NCBI GenBank assembly: GCA_963716095.1
Contig: CAVQSV010000008.1
Coordinates: 58,564-122,563, forward strand
DNA length: 64,000 nucleotides
Direction of reading: 5' to 3'
Source of the DNA: Sva-07 sp963716095
GTDB lineage: Bacteria > Actinomycetota > Acidimicrobiia > Acidimicrobiales > Ilumatobacteraceae
The position numbers and the translations under genes were made by a program. The stretch's first letter is position 1; every line of letters begins with the position of its first letter. The notes beneath the pieces were generated by a model. The model was not told where the DNA came from. It did no database searches and saw nothing but the letters and a program-made list of their open reading frames with translations. Below are positions 36,881 to 45,205 of this stretch, one piece after another.

Positions 36881-38251
36881 TCAGCTGTCGAACGCTGCTG
36901 CCGTCTCGTCGCAGACCTTGGCTGCGTAGTCATCCACGGTGCGGGTGCCGTTGATCACCGCGGTGACCGCGTCGTTCATCGCGGTGTCGAACGTGGGCCA
37001 GTCGCCGGCCCACAACGGGCCTTCGGCGGTGGGGCTGTCCTGCAGTCCGTTGATGAACGCCTGGTTGTTCTCCGGCGGCGTGAAGCCGAGGAAGGCGTCG
37101 ATTGCGGCGTCGCTCTGACGGCTCGGGATGTTCGCCCCGAGCTCGCTGATCTGGGCCTGCGTGTCGGCGTTGGTCAGCGCTTGGACCAGCTCCCACGCCT
37201 CCTCCGGATGTGCCGTGTTGGCGTTGACGACGTAGGCGCCCCAGAAGAGCCAGTTGCCCTGCGTGCCGCCGGGGCCCGTCGGGAGCTGGACCACGTCCCA
37301 GTTGAAGTCGACGTCGGCGCGGGCGCCAGGTGTCGCCCACCGACCGTTGGTGAACATGCCGACGGTGCCGGCCTTCCACGGCGGCTCGCCGTCCTCGCCG
37401 AACGGCACCGCCAGGCTGGCGTCGTAGATGTCGACGACCTGCTGGATGCCGGCGACCGATTCGGTCGAGTCGAGGGCGCACTCGGTGCGGTCCTCGTTGA
37501 AGAAGCCACCCCCCGCAGCGTTCATGAACGCTCCGTAGTTGGCCCACCAGCCGTTCATCGCGAAGCCCTTGTTGGCCCCACCGAGGTCGGTCACCTGCTG
37601 GGCGACCTCCTGGAATGCCTCCCAATCCCACTCGCCGGCTTCTGCGAGTGCACGCGGGTCGTCGGCTCCGGCCTCGGCGATGAGGTCGTTGTTGAGGTAG
37701 AGCGCGAACGTCGACACGTCGCGGGGAAGGCCCCACAGGCTGTCGCCGGGTGCGCCGGCCTCGGGGTCGTATGTCAGGTGGTACATCGGCTCGGGGTAGA
37801 ACTCGCTGGTGTCGAATCCATCCGCCGCAGCGAGTTCGCCGAGGTCGAGGATCAGTCCTTCGGACTGGAACCTCGCGATGTCGGTGCCGGGGATCCAGAA
37901 CACGTCCGGTGCCGTGCCGTTGGCGATCTCGGTGACCAGTTGGTCCTGGTAGGGCGAGCCTTCGTTGGTGCCGGGCTCGTAGCTCAGCGTGAACGCGTCG
38001 CTGGCAGCGTCGATTTCGTCGCTGATCCCGGAGTAGAGCTCGGTCTCGGCGTCGTTGTCGGGGCGGGTGCGCCAACGGAGTTCGGCGCCTCCCTCCATGT
38101 CATCCATGTCGTCGCTGCCAGCGGTTGTCTCTCCGGTGGTGCCCGATGCATCGGTGCCCTCGGTGGCACCGTCGTCGTCGTCGCTGCCGCACGCGGCCGC
38201 GACCAGCGAGAGTGCGACCGCTGCTGCGGCCACCCTTCGTAGGTTCCTCAC
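36881..38251 (-). CDS. Sugar ABC transporter substrate-binding lipoprotein (family 1)
   Basis: A 456-residue extracellular binding protein: signal peptide with lipobox VAAAC (Cys21), an acidic Asp/Gly/Thr linker rich in Asp and Met, then two alpha/beta lobes (PDVFWIPGTDIARF, GLPRDVSTFALYLNNDL, FNEDRTECAL, MFTNGRWATPGARA, HPEEAWELVQALTN). These are typical of MalE/UgpB-type carbohydrate-binding proteins; the sugar is unknown. GGGAGG lies just before GTG 38251. It is the first gene of the transporter operon and is followed by a hairpin that probably keeps its message in excess. Confidence 0.92.
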   Translation of the reverse strand: MRNLRRVAAAAVALSLVAAACGSDDDDGATEGTDASGTTGETTAGSDDMDDMEGGAELRWRTRPDNDAETELYSGISDEIDAASDAFTLSYEPGTNEGSPYQDQLVTEIANGTAPDVFWIPGTDIARFQSEGLILDLGELAAADGFDTSEFYPEPMYHLTYDPEAGAPGDSLWGLPRDVSTFALYLNNDLIAEAGADDPRALAEAGEWDWEAFQEVAQQVTDLGGANKGFAMNGWWANYGAFMNAAGGGFFNEDRTECALDSTESVAGIQQVVDIYDASLAVPFGEDGEPPWKAGTVGMFTNGRWATPGARADVDFNWDVVQLPTGPGGTQGNWLFWGAYVVNANTAHPEEAWELVQALTNADTQAQISELGANIPSRQSDAAIDAFLGFTPPENNQAFINGLQDSPTAEGPLWAGDWPTFDTAMNDAVTAVINGTRTVDDYAAKVCDETAAAFDS

Positions 38252-38268
38252 GTTGTTCCTCCCTCTTC

Positions 38269-38317
38269 GGGGCGCATGTGATGTGCCCCGTCCATCCGGT
38301 TCGCTCGGGCGAACCGG
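38269..38317 (-). promoter_or_regulatory. Two inverted repeats in the leader of the binding-protein gene
   Basis: GGGGCGCAT/ATGTGCCCC (38269-38289, 8 of 9 pairs, GTG loop) and CCGGTTCG/CGAACCGG (38296-38317, 6-base loop) lie between the DeoR gene and the transporter operon. They could be operator sites for the DeoR protein or a terminator behind its gene; the sequence alone does not decide. Confidence 0.45.
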
Positions 38318-38356
38318 TCTGTCATCCGGAGAGTTCCGGACGTTCTCGCGCCGACG

Positions 38357-39157
38357 TCACGCCACGATGACATCGACGCCTCGTTCCTTGAGCCAGTCGA
38401 CGTCAGCGCCTCGCACGTTGGCATCGGTGACGACGACGTCGACGTCGTCGACCGAACAGACGCTCGCCAGTGTCCGTGTGCCGATCTTGGAGCTGTCGGC
38501 CATCACCACACACCGCTGTGACGCCTCGATCATCGCTCGCTTGACATTGGCCTCGGGCAGGTTGATGTTGCTGATCCCGGCACTCGGGTGGATCCCGTTG
38601 CAGCCGAGGAAGACCGTGTCGACGCTCAGCGTCTTCAGGAACGACCCGGCGAGCGGATCGACCAGCGAGTGCTGCTTCGGGCGCAGCGTTCCTCCTGTGA
38701 CCACGATGGAGAAGCGGGGGTGAGCGGCTTCCAGGGCCAGCGCGATACTGATGCCGTTGGTGATCACGGTGAGTTCGCCCAGTTCAGGGCGGGTGACCAG
38801 CCGGGCAGCGAATGCCGCTGCGGTGGTGCCGACGTCGACCAGGATCGATTCGCCGGTCGAGACGAGTTCGGCGGCAGCCTGAGCGATGCGCAGCTTCTCG
38901 TCGGCTCGCTGGCTCGACACCTCCTCGAACGACTGCTCACCGCGTGATCGGTTGACCGGCATCGCTCCGCCATGAACACGCTGCGCCAGTCGTCGTTGAG
39001 CGAGCGCATCGAGGTCGTTTCGGGCGGTGACGGTGCTGATGCCGAAACGGTCGGAGAGCTCGCGCACCCGAACGAAGCCACGGGCGTTGAGGTACTCGTG
39101 GGTGCGCTGCTGGCGGATCTCAGCTGGCAGGTTTTCCTCGACCTCGGTACTCCCCAT
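38357..39157 (-). CDS. DeoR/GlpR family transcriptional regulator
   Basis: A 266-residue DeoR-family repressor. The N-terminal winged helix (about 12-66) shows QRTHEYLNARGFVRVREL, FGISTVTARNDLDAL and QRVHGGAMP. The C-terminal sugar-phosphate-sensing domain (about 85-260) shows ILVDVGTTAAAFAARL, the VITNGI loop and FLGCNGIHP. These regulators usually bind phosphorylated sugars and repress a neighbouring operon, so it probably controls the sugar transporter and galT that follow on the same strand. Direct repeats at 39160-39189 overlap its own promoter, which suggests autoregulation. A possible -10 (GATAAC) only 7 bases before the ATG points to a leaderless message. Confidence 0.9.
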   Translation of the reverse strand: MGSTEVEENLPAEIRQQRTHEYLNARGFVRVRELSDRFGISTVTARNDLDALAQRRLAQRVHGGAMPVNRSRGEQSFEEVSSQRADEKLRIAQAAAELVSTGESILVDVGTTAAAFAARLVTRPELGELTVITNGISIALALEAAHPRFSIVVTGGTLRPKQHSLVDPLAGSFLKTLSVDTVFLGCNGIHPSAGISNINLPEANVKRAMIEASQRCVVMADSSKIGTRTLASVCSVDDVDVVVTDANVRGADVDWLKERGVDVIVA

Positions 39158-39159
39158 GA

Positions 39160-39196
39160 CTTTCGTTATCTTTCTCCGGCTTTCGTTCTGTGTCAA
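39160..39196 (-). promoter_or_regulatory. DeoR-gene promoter with 10-bp-periodic direct repeats
   Basis: On the top strand CTTTCGTTAT, CTTTCTCCGG and CTTTCGTTCT follow each other with exactly 10-base spacing (39160-39189). On the gene strand TTGACA lies at 39196-39191. Tandem TTTCGTT-like direct repeats are the usual operator form of several DeoR-family repressors. Confidence 0.55.
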
Positions 39197-39341
39197 GAGT
39201 CGAAAGCAAACGCAGCGGTCGGTCGCTCGTGGCGAGACTTCGGACAGCGACAAGCCCGACGTCGCACGGGACTGATCGGCCGACCATCAGCCCCATCCTC
39301 CCGAGACTCGGTGCGTGTGGGCCCGCTCCTGCGTCCGCAGT

Positions 39342-39872
39342 TCAGGCTGGATCGACGATGTTGGCAAGGATCTCGTCGAAGGCAGCGTCGGCGTAGGCGA
39401 CCATCTCGTCGTCGGTGCGGTCCTGGATCGGGTGCGGGGTGAACACCCGCGCCACCGACGAGAAACCGAGTGACGTCGACTGGGCAACCGCCGCGTCGAC
39501 GAAACCCTCCGACGCGACGAAGACGCCCGGGACGCCACGCAACTCCAGGTCACTGATGTCGTGCACACTGCACGACGTGCAACTGCCTCAATCGGCCAAG
39601 GCCTCGATCACGACCTGACACTCGACGGCGATCTCGTGGCGCAGGTCGACCGGCGCCGGCTTGGTGAACGTCGGCTTCTTGTAACGCTTGACGCTCGCGC
39701 CGACGTCGATGAGGCGTTGTTCGAGACGGTCGAGGAACACGTCGCCGCGCGGCTTGGAGATGTCGAGCAGTCCGACGGTGAGCCCATCCAGCGATGCCGG
39801 TCGAGCGAGCCGCTCGCGCTCGGCGATGGTGCGTTCGCTCGTGGGGTCGAGGATCGTTCGGGAGCCGGTCAT
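39342..39872 (-). CDS. UGSC-family selenoprotein, in-frame UGA (Sec95)
   Basis: The frame opens at ATG 39872, meets UGA at 39590-39588 and continues in the same frame to a stop at 39342: 176 residues if UGA is read as selenocysteine. The junction reads ALAD-U-GSCTSCSVHDI, which is the motif that names the UGSC (seleno)protein family; many members have Cys at this position. After it come LELRGVPGVFVASEGF and VARVFTPHPIQDR, also family-typical. A hairpin begins 11 bases after the UGA. The family is thought to be redox active; the substrate is unknown. It starts 7 bases after the stop of a thioredoxin-like partner gene. Ordinary gene callers would split or truncate it. Confidence 0.82.
39558..39576 (-). 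promoter_or_regulatory. SECIS-like hairpin after the in-frame UGA
   Basis: On the gene strand GTCGTGCA pairs with TGCACGAC (8 pairs) around a GUG loop. The loop lies 19 bases after the UGA, within the 16-37 base range of bacterial SECIS elements, and contains the expected G. Its position inside the coding region is also as in bacteria. Confidence 0.65.
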
Positions 39873-39879
39873 GATCGAC

Positions 39880-41329
39880 TCAGTATGTCACCGCTCGGGT
39901 CACCGGCTTCGACCCGACGTCGCCGTTCGCCCAGCCACCGATGATCTCGGAGAACAGCCCGGTGCCGTTGCCGGCGTAGGTGAGCATCAGGCCGCCAGGA
40001 CGGAACTTCGGCAGCGACGGTGCGTCGCCGAATGCTTCGGGGAGCCCCTCGGCCATGCCGCCGGCACCGCGAACGAGCTCTGAGCCGGGTCGGTTCAGAT
40101 GCTCGGCAGATGCCGGCGAGGATCTGCTCGCGGGTCCACCCGGCTTCGGCGAACACCCGGGCGTGTTCGGGGCCCATCACCAAGATGGCGTCGAAGCCGA
40201 GGATCAGCTTCGGGTGATGCATCGCCTGCAAGCTCGCCGCGAGCGAGCGAGCGAGCGAATCGGGCTCCCGCGAGAGCTGGTCGACGACACATCGGGTTCC
40301 CTCGCCGGCGAACAGCGTGAGCGCATCGACACCGGGCTCGATGCCGTGCTCGACCGCGAGGGTGCCGTACGGCGAATCGGCATCGTTCTCGGCGAAACAG
40401 AAGCCGATCTTGCCCGGACTGCCGTGCGTGGCTCGATCGACCTCGCCGGGACGTCCACCGCCGACGTTGCGAACCACCAGTTGCAGTGCCCGACCGATGG
40501 TGGCGTTGGCGCGGTTGCCCTGGCCGAGTGCGTTGCCGCCCGAGTTCATGCCGATGGCGCGGGTGCCCGGCCCGCTGCACACGATCACCGGGCCCACCGG
40601 CATCGTGGTGGCGAGGAGGCCGTGCATGTTGAACTCGTTCGTGCACGCCGCCTCGACAGCGGTGAGCACCCACGGCAGATACTCGGGGAGACAGCCCGCC
40701 ATCACCGCAGCCACCGCCACCTTCTCGACCGTGACGTCGACGAGGTCGGGTGGCACGGTGGCAACCACATCCGACGGTGCCCGACTGGTGCCGGTGAGCA
40801 TTCGCATCACGCGTTGCTCGGTCGGTGGCACGACCGGGAGACCGTCGGACCATCCTCGGGTGAACATCATCTCGATGTCGTCCTCGGCGTCGGCGACGTC
40901 GATGCGCCGCGACGCGAGGACGGAGGCGCCGAAGCGGACGTTCAGTTCGTCGACGAGGTCGGGGTCGACACTCATCGATCCGCAGCCGGGACGCATCGCC
41001 GGGAGGTTCGGACCGAGACCGTCGATACCGGTGACCCGCTCCCACTCGTCGCGATGCCAGCCGACGGTTCGCTGCGACCTCGATACCATCGACCACGCGA
41101 ATCACCGTCGGTACGGTTTCGATGTCGTGATGCCAACTCACCGAGAGGTCGGCGTCGTGGATCGGCGTTGGTGACTCGGGGAAGCGGGGGTCGTCCTGGG
41201 TGTACACGGTCGTCGTCGTCGCATCGCGAGTTGGCGCAGGACCGATCCGACGGAGTGGCAGGTCGCGCACTCTTCTTTGACCACCACCACGATCCCGTCG
41301 GGGAGGGGAGCAGCATCTGGAGTCGACAT
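39880..41329 (-). CDS. Thioredoxin-like N-terminus fused to a large conserved domain, partner of the UGSC protein; three frameshifts
   Basis: With three one-base corrections the frame codes for 482 residues. The N-terminus has a thioredoxin-like CATC site (Cys21/Cys24 in KEECATCHSV) and the fold-end ETVPTVIRVVDG. The larger part has TVGWHRDEWERVTG, RPGCGSMS, FTRGWSDGLPVVPPTE, AVEAACTNEFNMHG, SGNAL-type glycine turns (IGMNSGGNALGQGNRAN) and FRPGGLMLTYAGNG. Breaks: a lost base near 41224, a surplus base near 41072 and another near 40105 (AGIC to EHLNRPGSELV). The stop is 7 bases before the UGSC start, so the two act together, perhaps as reductase and selenoprotein (inference). No biochemical function is known to me. 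Confidence 0.7.
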
Positions 41330-41484
41330 GGTCGGACGGTAGCAATCGGATCCGCACCGGCGAAGATTCGGCCGGGAACACCGATGCGACGAACGTCACT
41401 TCGCTGCGGTTGCACTGCCTGAGCAAAAGGTTCTAACGTGCCCTCATCGGGGGTTCATCTGACACACCGAGCGCACGGGGCGGC

Positions 41485-42321
41485 ATGGAGCTGACGTTTC
41501 ACGGCGTCCGAGGTTCGACGCCATGCCACGGCGACGAGATCGCTCGGTACGGCGGCAACACGTCGTGTGTGTCGCTCGCCATCGACGGGCACGATCCCAT
41601 CCTGTTCGATCTCGGAACGGGTCTGAGGTACTTCGGGCTGACGCAGCCCGCCGACCGGCCATTCAGCGGCACGTGCCTGTTGAGCCATCTGCACTGGGAT
41701 CACATCCAGGGGCTGCCCTTCTTCAAGCCGTTCCTGCGCCCGGGAGCCAACGTCACGTTGTACGCACCCACGCAGCCCGGCGATCTCACGGTGGGCGACG
41801 TGTTCGCCGACACGATCAAGCCGCCGTTGTTCCCGATTCACTTCTCGATGTTCCCCGGCATGGTCGACATCCACGAGGTCGGCGACGACGAGTTCATGCT
41901 CGGCGACGACGTCCGGGTCCTGACACGGCTGATCCCACACGTCGGCCACACCGTTGGCTACCGGGTCGAGTGGAACGGTCGTTCGGTGGTGTACATGAGC
42001 GACCATCAGATGCCCACCGATGGCTCGCACTCTGCGTGGCCGGGGGTGCTCGACCTGTGTGACGGCGCCGATCTCTTGATCCACGATGCTCAGTACACAC
42101 CCGAAGAGTTCGCCGACAAGAGGGACTGGGGCCACTGCACCCCCGAATACGCCGTCTGGCTCGCCGGCACGGCCGGGGTGAAGCGGCTTGCGCTGTTCCA
42201 CCACGACCCCGCCCATGACGACGACGAACTCGACCGGATCCTCGCTCCGGTGATCGAGTGCGCGTCGAAGCTCGGTGTCGACGCGTTCGCCGCACGCGAG
42301 CGCACCACCATCTCGATCTGA
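41485..42321 (+). CDS. MBL-fold metallohydrolase
   Basis: A 278-residue metallo-beta-lactamase-fold protein. The two-metal motif is LSHLHWDHIQG (HxHxDH); further ligands are in PHVGHTVGY, YMSDHQ and LFHHDPAH. The opening FHGVRGSTPCHG and RYGGNTSCV place it in the Lactamase_B_2 / RNase Z-like group often called phosphoribosyl-cyclic-phosphodiesterase-like. The substrate is unknown. It is divergent from the thioredoxin-like gene, and the MauE-like gene follows after 3 bases. Confidence 0.88.
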   Translation: MELTFHGVRGSTPCHGDEIARYGGNTSCVSLAIDGHDPILFDLGTGLRYFGLTQPADRPFSGTCLLSHLHWDHIQGLPFFKPFLRPGANVTLYAPTQPGDLTVGDVFADTIKPPLFPIHFSMFPGMVDIHEVGDDEFMLGDDVRVLTRLIPHVGHTVGYRVEWNGRSVVYMSDHQMPTDGSHSAWPGVLDLCDGADLLIHDAQYTPEEFADKRDWGHCTPEYAVWLAGTAGVKRLALFHHDPAHDDDELDRILAPVIECASKLGVDAFAARERTTISI

Positions 42322-42324
42322 CCC

Positions 42325-42706
42325 ATGTCGGCCGTCGGGCTGGTCGCCTCGATCGTGCTCGGCCTGGTGTTCCTGGTCTCCGGAGGCTCGAAGATCGCGG
42401 CCGGCCCGGCGTGGCCCGAGCAGGCAGCGGGCCTCGGGGCGCCGGCGATCGCGGTACCGGTGCTGCCCTGGGTCGAGATCGCCTTGGGCGCGATTCTCGT
42501 CATGCAGGTGGCGCCGGTGATCGCCGCCGCTGCGGCGCTCGGCGTGCTGGCTGCCTTCACCGCATTGATCGTCCGCCGACTGTCGCAGGGTCGCCATCCG
42601 CCGTGCGCGTGTTTCGGCGCGTGGTCGGCGAAGCCGCTGGGCGCCGGTCACGTGGCGCGCGAACGCCGGGTTCATGGTGCTCGGCGTGTTGGCGTTGTTC
42701 GCCTGA
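42325..42706 (+). CDS. MauE/DoxX-like membrane protein, one frameshift near 42661
   Basis: A four-helix membrane protein of about 126 residues after correction (LVASIVLGLVFLVSGGSKI, PWVEIALGAILVM, AALGVLAAFTALIV). The motif CACFG between helices 3 and 4 is the redox-type cysteine pair of MauE-like proteins, which help form disulfides in exported proteins. A surplus G after GCGCGC turns the last helix (NAGFMVLGVLALFA) into unrelated sequence. The corrected stop is at 42706. It lies 3 bases after the metallohydrolase gene. Confidence 0.75.
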
Positions 42707-42739
42707 AGCTCAGATGGTGACGGCCCAGACGGTGGAGGC

Positions 42740-44803
42740 TCAGGTGGTGGCGAGGATGAACGCGATGGTTCGCGCCTCGTCTCGCCAGGCCTCGTAGCGG
42801 CCGGTGGGGCCGCCGTGGCCCGCTTCGAGTTCGGTACGCAGCACGATCGGTGCCGATCCCGTCGTGACGTCTCGGAGGCGGGCGACCCACTTCGCCGGTT
42901 CGTGCACGCTCACCCGGGGATCGTGCAGTCCGGCGGTGGCGAACATCGCCGGGTAGTCGGCGGCGACGGTGTTGTCGTACGGCGAGTAGGCGAGCATGCA
43001 CGACGCGAACGGCTCGGTGCGGGGGTCGCCCCACTCCTCCCACTCGGTCACGGTGAGCGGCAGCGTCGGGTCGCTCATCGTGTTGACGATGTCGACGAAC
43101 GGAACCTCGGCGACGACGCTCGCGAACAGGTCCGGCCGCATCGTCATGCACGCGCCCACGAGCAGGCCGCCGGCAGAACCCCCGCGGATCGCCAGGCGGT
43201 CCGGGTCGACGATCCCCGTGGCGATGAGGTGCTCGCAGCAGCCGATCGTGTCGGTGAAGGTGTTGGCCTTGGCGAGCAGCTTGCCGTCGAGGTACCAGTT
43301 GCGGCCGAGCTCACCGCCGCCGCGCGGGTGGGCGAGTGCCCAGACGTAGCCGCGATCGAGCAGCGACAGGCGGCCCACCGAGAACCACGGAGGCAGCGAC
43401 GCCTCGTAGGCGCCGTAGCCGTAGAGCACGCCGGGCGCAGTGCCGTCGAGCACGGTGTCGACGTGTCGCACGATGTCGACTGGCACGGCGGTGCCGTCGG
43501 GGGCGTCGGCCCAGATTCGTTCGGCGGTGTACGCATCGAGGTCGACGTTCGGCGTGGGGATCTGGCGCAACAGCGTGCGCTCGCCCGACACCGCATGTTC
43601 GTCGTAGAGCGAGGTCGGTCGAGTGAGTGACTGCACGGTGAAGCGCACCAGGTCGGTCTCCCATTGCGGATTGGCGGTGGGCTCGACATCGTGCGGTTCG
43701 GTGCCCAGATCGATGGTGCGTTCGGTGCCGTCGCGAAACAACAGGCGAAGGCGCGGCTGCGCCTGCGACCACTCGTAGATCACGAGATGGTGTGCGAACG
43801 CTTCGGCGGCGAGGATGCGGCGTCCCGGTTCGTGGGCGACCAGCTCGGTCCATGCAGCGGTCCCGGTCGTGGCAAGGGTGTCGGCCGCCACCAGCAGCCG
43901 GAAGTCGACGGCGTCGTCGTTGGTGTGCATGACGAACGAGTCGCCCCAGTGGTCGATGCCGTACTCGATGTCGTCGCGTCGTGGCATCACCACCGTCGGA
44001 TCCTCGGTGGGGCGGTCGGTCGGGATGATCCGGGCATCCGCGCTGGTCCGGCTCGCGGAGTGGATGACGACCCACTCCTGCGAGCGGGTCGAACCGATCT
44101 CGACGAAGAACCGCTCGTCGGTCTCCTCGAACACGCAGACGTCGTCGGCTCGGGGTGTCCCGAGGCGGTGTCGCCACACGGCTGCCGGGCGTTCCTGGGG
44201 ATCGGGGGTGACGTAGAAGCACCAGGCGCCGTCGCGCGACCAGGCGACCCCGGCGTTGGCGACGTCGTCGATGCAGTCGTCGAGTTCGAGCCCGGTGGTG
44301 AGATCGCGGAAGCGCAGCGTGTAGTGCTCGTCGCCGGCGGTGTCGCACGACCACGCGAGGAGCTGGTGGTCCATCGACACGTCGAACGCGCCGAGGTCGA
44401 AGAACTCGTGTGTGTCCGCCTCTGCGTTCTCGTCGAGCACGACCGTCTCGGTGGCGGTGTCAGCGGTGGCGCCCCGGTGGTGGACGGGGTAGCTCATCCC
44501 CTCGACGGTGGAGGTGACGTACCACCACGGACCGAATTCGACGGGCGTCGACATGTCGGTCTCCTGCACCCGCGAACGGATCTCGCCGAACACCGTCTCG
44601 ATCGTGTCGCTGTGCGGTGCGAAGAATCGGTCGGCGGCGTCGTTCTCGGCGCGGAGATAGTCGATCAGGGCAGGATCGTCGATGTCTCGCATCCAGGCGT
44701 AGGCGTCGTCGACGTCACCGGTCGGGCGACGCCAGGTGTGGGCTCGACGCGGAGCTGACGGTGCGGTGGGTGTGTCGGATGTCTGTTCGGCTTCTGTGCT
44801 CAC
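42740..44803 (-). CDS. S9 family prolyl oligopeptidase, oligopeptidase B type
   Basis: A 687-residue cytoplasmic peptidase, the normal length for PtrB. An N-terminal beta-propeller (about 70-400) is followed by the alpha/beta hydrolase domain. The serine lies in RGGSAGGLLVGA, the aspartate in GLHDPRVSV and the histidine in LEAGHGGPTGR; the region LAHPRGGGELGRNWY is strongly conserved. It should cleave short peptides after basic residues. The open frame extends upstream over the divergent ferredoxin gene, but GTG 44803 starts the family-like sequence (propeller preceded by AHTWRRPTGDVDDAYAWM). Confidence 0.92.
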   Translation of the reverse strand: MSTEAEQTSDTPTAPSAPRRAHTWRRPTGDVDDAYAWMRDIDDPALIDYLRAENDAADRFFAPHSDTIETVFGEIRSRVQETDMSTPVEFGPWWYVTSTVEGMSYPVHHRGATADTATETVVLDENAEADTHEFFDLGAFDVSMDHQLLAWSCDTAGDEHYTLRFRDLTTGLELDDCIDDVANAGVAWSRDGAWCFYVTPDPQERPAAVWRHRLGTPRADDVCVFEETDERFFVEIGSTRSQEWVVIHSASRTSADARIIPTDRPTEDPTVVMPRRDDIEYGIDHWGDSFVMHTNDDAVDFRLLVAADTLATTGTAAWTELVAHEPGRRILAAEAFAHHLVIYEWSQAQPRLRLLFRDGTERTIDLGTEPHDVEPTANPQWETDLVRFTVQSLTRPTSLYDEHAVSGERTLLRQIPTPNVDLDAYTAERIWADAPDGTAVPVDIVRHVDTVLDGTAPGVLYGYGAYEASLPPWFSVGRLSLLDRGYVWALAHPRGGGELGRNWYLDGKLLAKANTFTDTIGCCEHLIATGIVDPDRLAIRGGSAGGLLVGACMTMRPDLFASVVAEVPFVDIVNTMSDPTLPLTVTEWEEWGDPRTEPFASCMLAYSPYDNTVAADYPAMFATAGLHDPRVSVHEPAKWVARLRDVTTGSAPIVLRTELEAGHGGPTGRYEAWRDEARTIAFILATT

Positions 44804-44845
44804 GGTCGAGCCAATGTAGGCAGCCAGCGGTACCGTTCGGGCACC

Positions 44846-45148
44846 ATGCGAGTGTGGATCGACCAAGACCTCTGCACCGGTGACGGACTCTGCGTCGATC
44901 ACTGCCCCGATGTGTTCGTCCTGCTCGAGGACGGGATCGCCTATGTCGTCGAGAACGGCGAGGTGCTCAACGATCCCGGTGGTTCCGGCAGTCTCGCGTC
45001 GGTCACCGAACGAAACGTCGCCGACACGATCCACGCCGCCGAGCTGTGCCCGGGCGAGTGCATCTTCATCGAGGTCGACGTCCCAGTCGCCGTCGGCGGC
45101 GGTGACGATGTGCCAGATCTCGTCGACCTCGCCGACGACGCCGAGTAG
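44846..45148 (+). CDS. Small ferredoxin with Asp in the cluster motif ([3Fe-4S]/[4Fe-4S])
   Basis: A 100-residue ferredoxin. The motif is C10-x2-D13-x2-C16-x3-C20-P, with later Cys68 and Cys72 in ELCPGECIF. Aspartate in place of the second cysteine is the arrangement of Pyrococcus furiosus ferredoxin and of [3Fe-4S] ferredoxins that serve cytochrome P450s. The last 25 residues are an acidic tail (DDVPDLVDLADDAE). No P450 or reductase gene lies nearby, so the partner is unknown. It is divergent from the oligopeptidase gene, 42 bases apart. Confidence 0.88.
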   Translation: MRVWIDQDLCTGDGLCVDHCPDVFVLLEDGIAYVVENGEVLNDPGGSGSLASVTERNVADTIHAAELCPGECIFIEVDVPVAVGGGDDVPDLVDLADDAE

Positions 45149-45156
45149 GCGCGACC

Positions 45157-45174
45157 GGGGAGAACGCACTCCCC
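45157..45174. terminator. Hairpin between the ferredoxin and surface-protein genes
   Basis: GGGGAG and CTCCCC pair around AACGCA in the gap between two convergent stops. It is a plausible bidirectional terminator without a U-tract. Confidence 0.5.
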
Positions 45175-45205
45175 AGCCGCACGGAGGTCGCCGGCGTCGC
45201 CGGGC

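Noticed and set aside
35228..38242. Open frame of about 1,000 codons on the plus strand across the transporter genes
   Set aside because: It is antisense to the permease and binding-protein genes, low in hydrophobic residues and rich in Arg/Asp/His; high GC removes stop codons from this frame. The minus-strand frames carry all recognisable domains.
39588..39590. The UGA as another assembly error
   Set aside because: The other suspected errors are indels. This UGA is in frame at the family's known Sec position with a hairpin at the right distance, so recoding is favoured, though a substitution from TGC is not excluded.
41485..42321. Metallohydrolase as RNase Z
   Set aside because: It has the HxHxDH site but lacks the flexible arm and tRNA-binding features I would expect of RNase Z; kept as a general MBL-fold enzyme.
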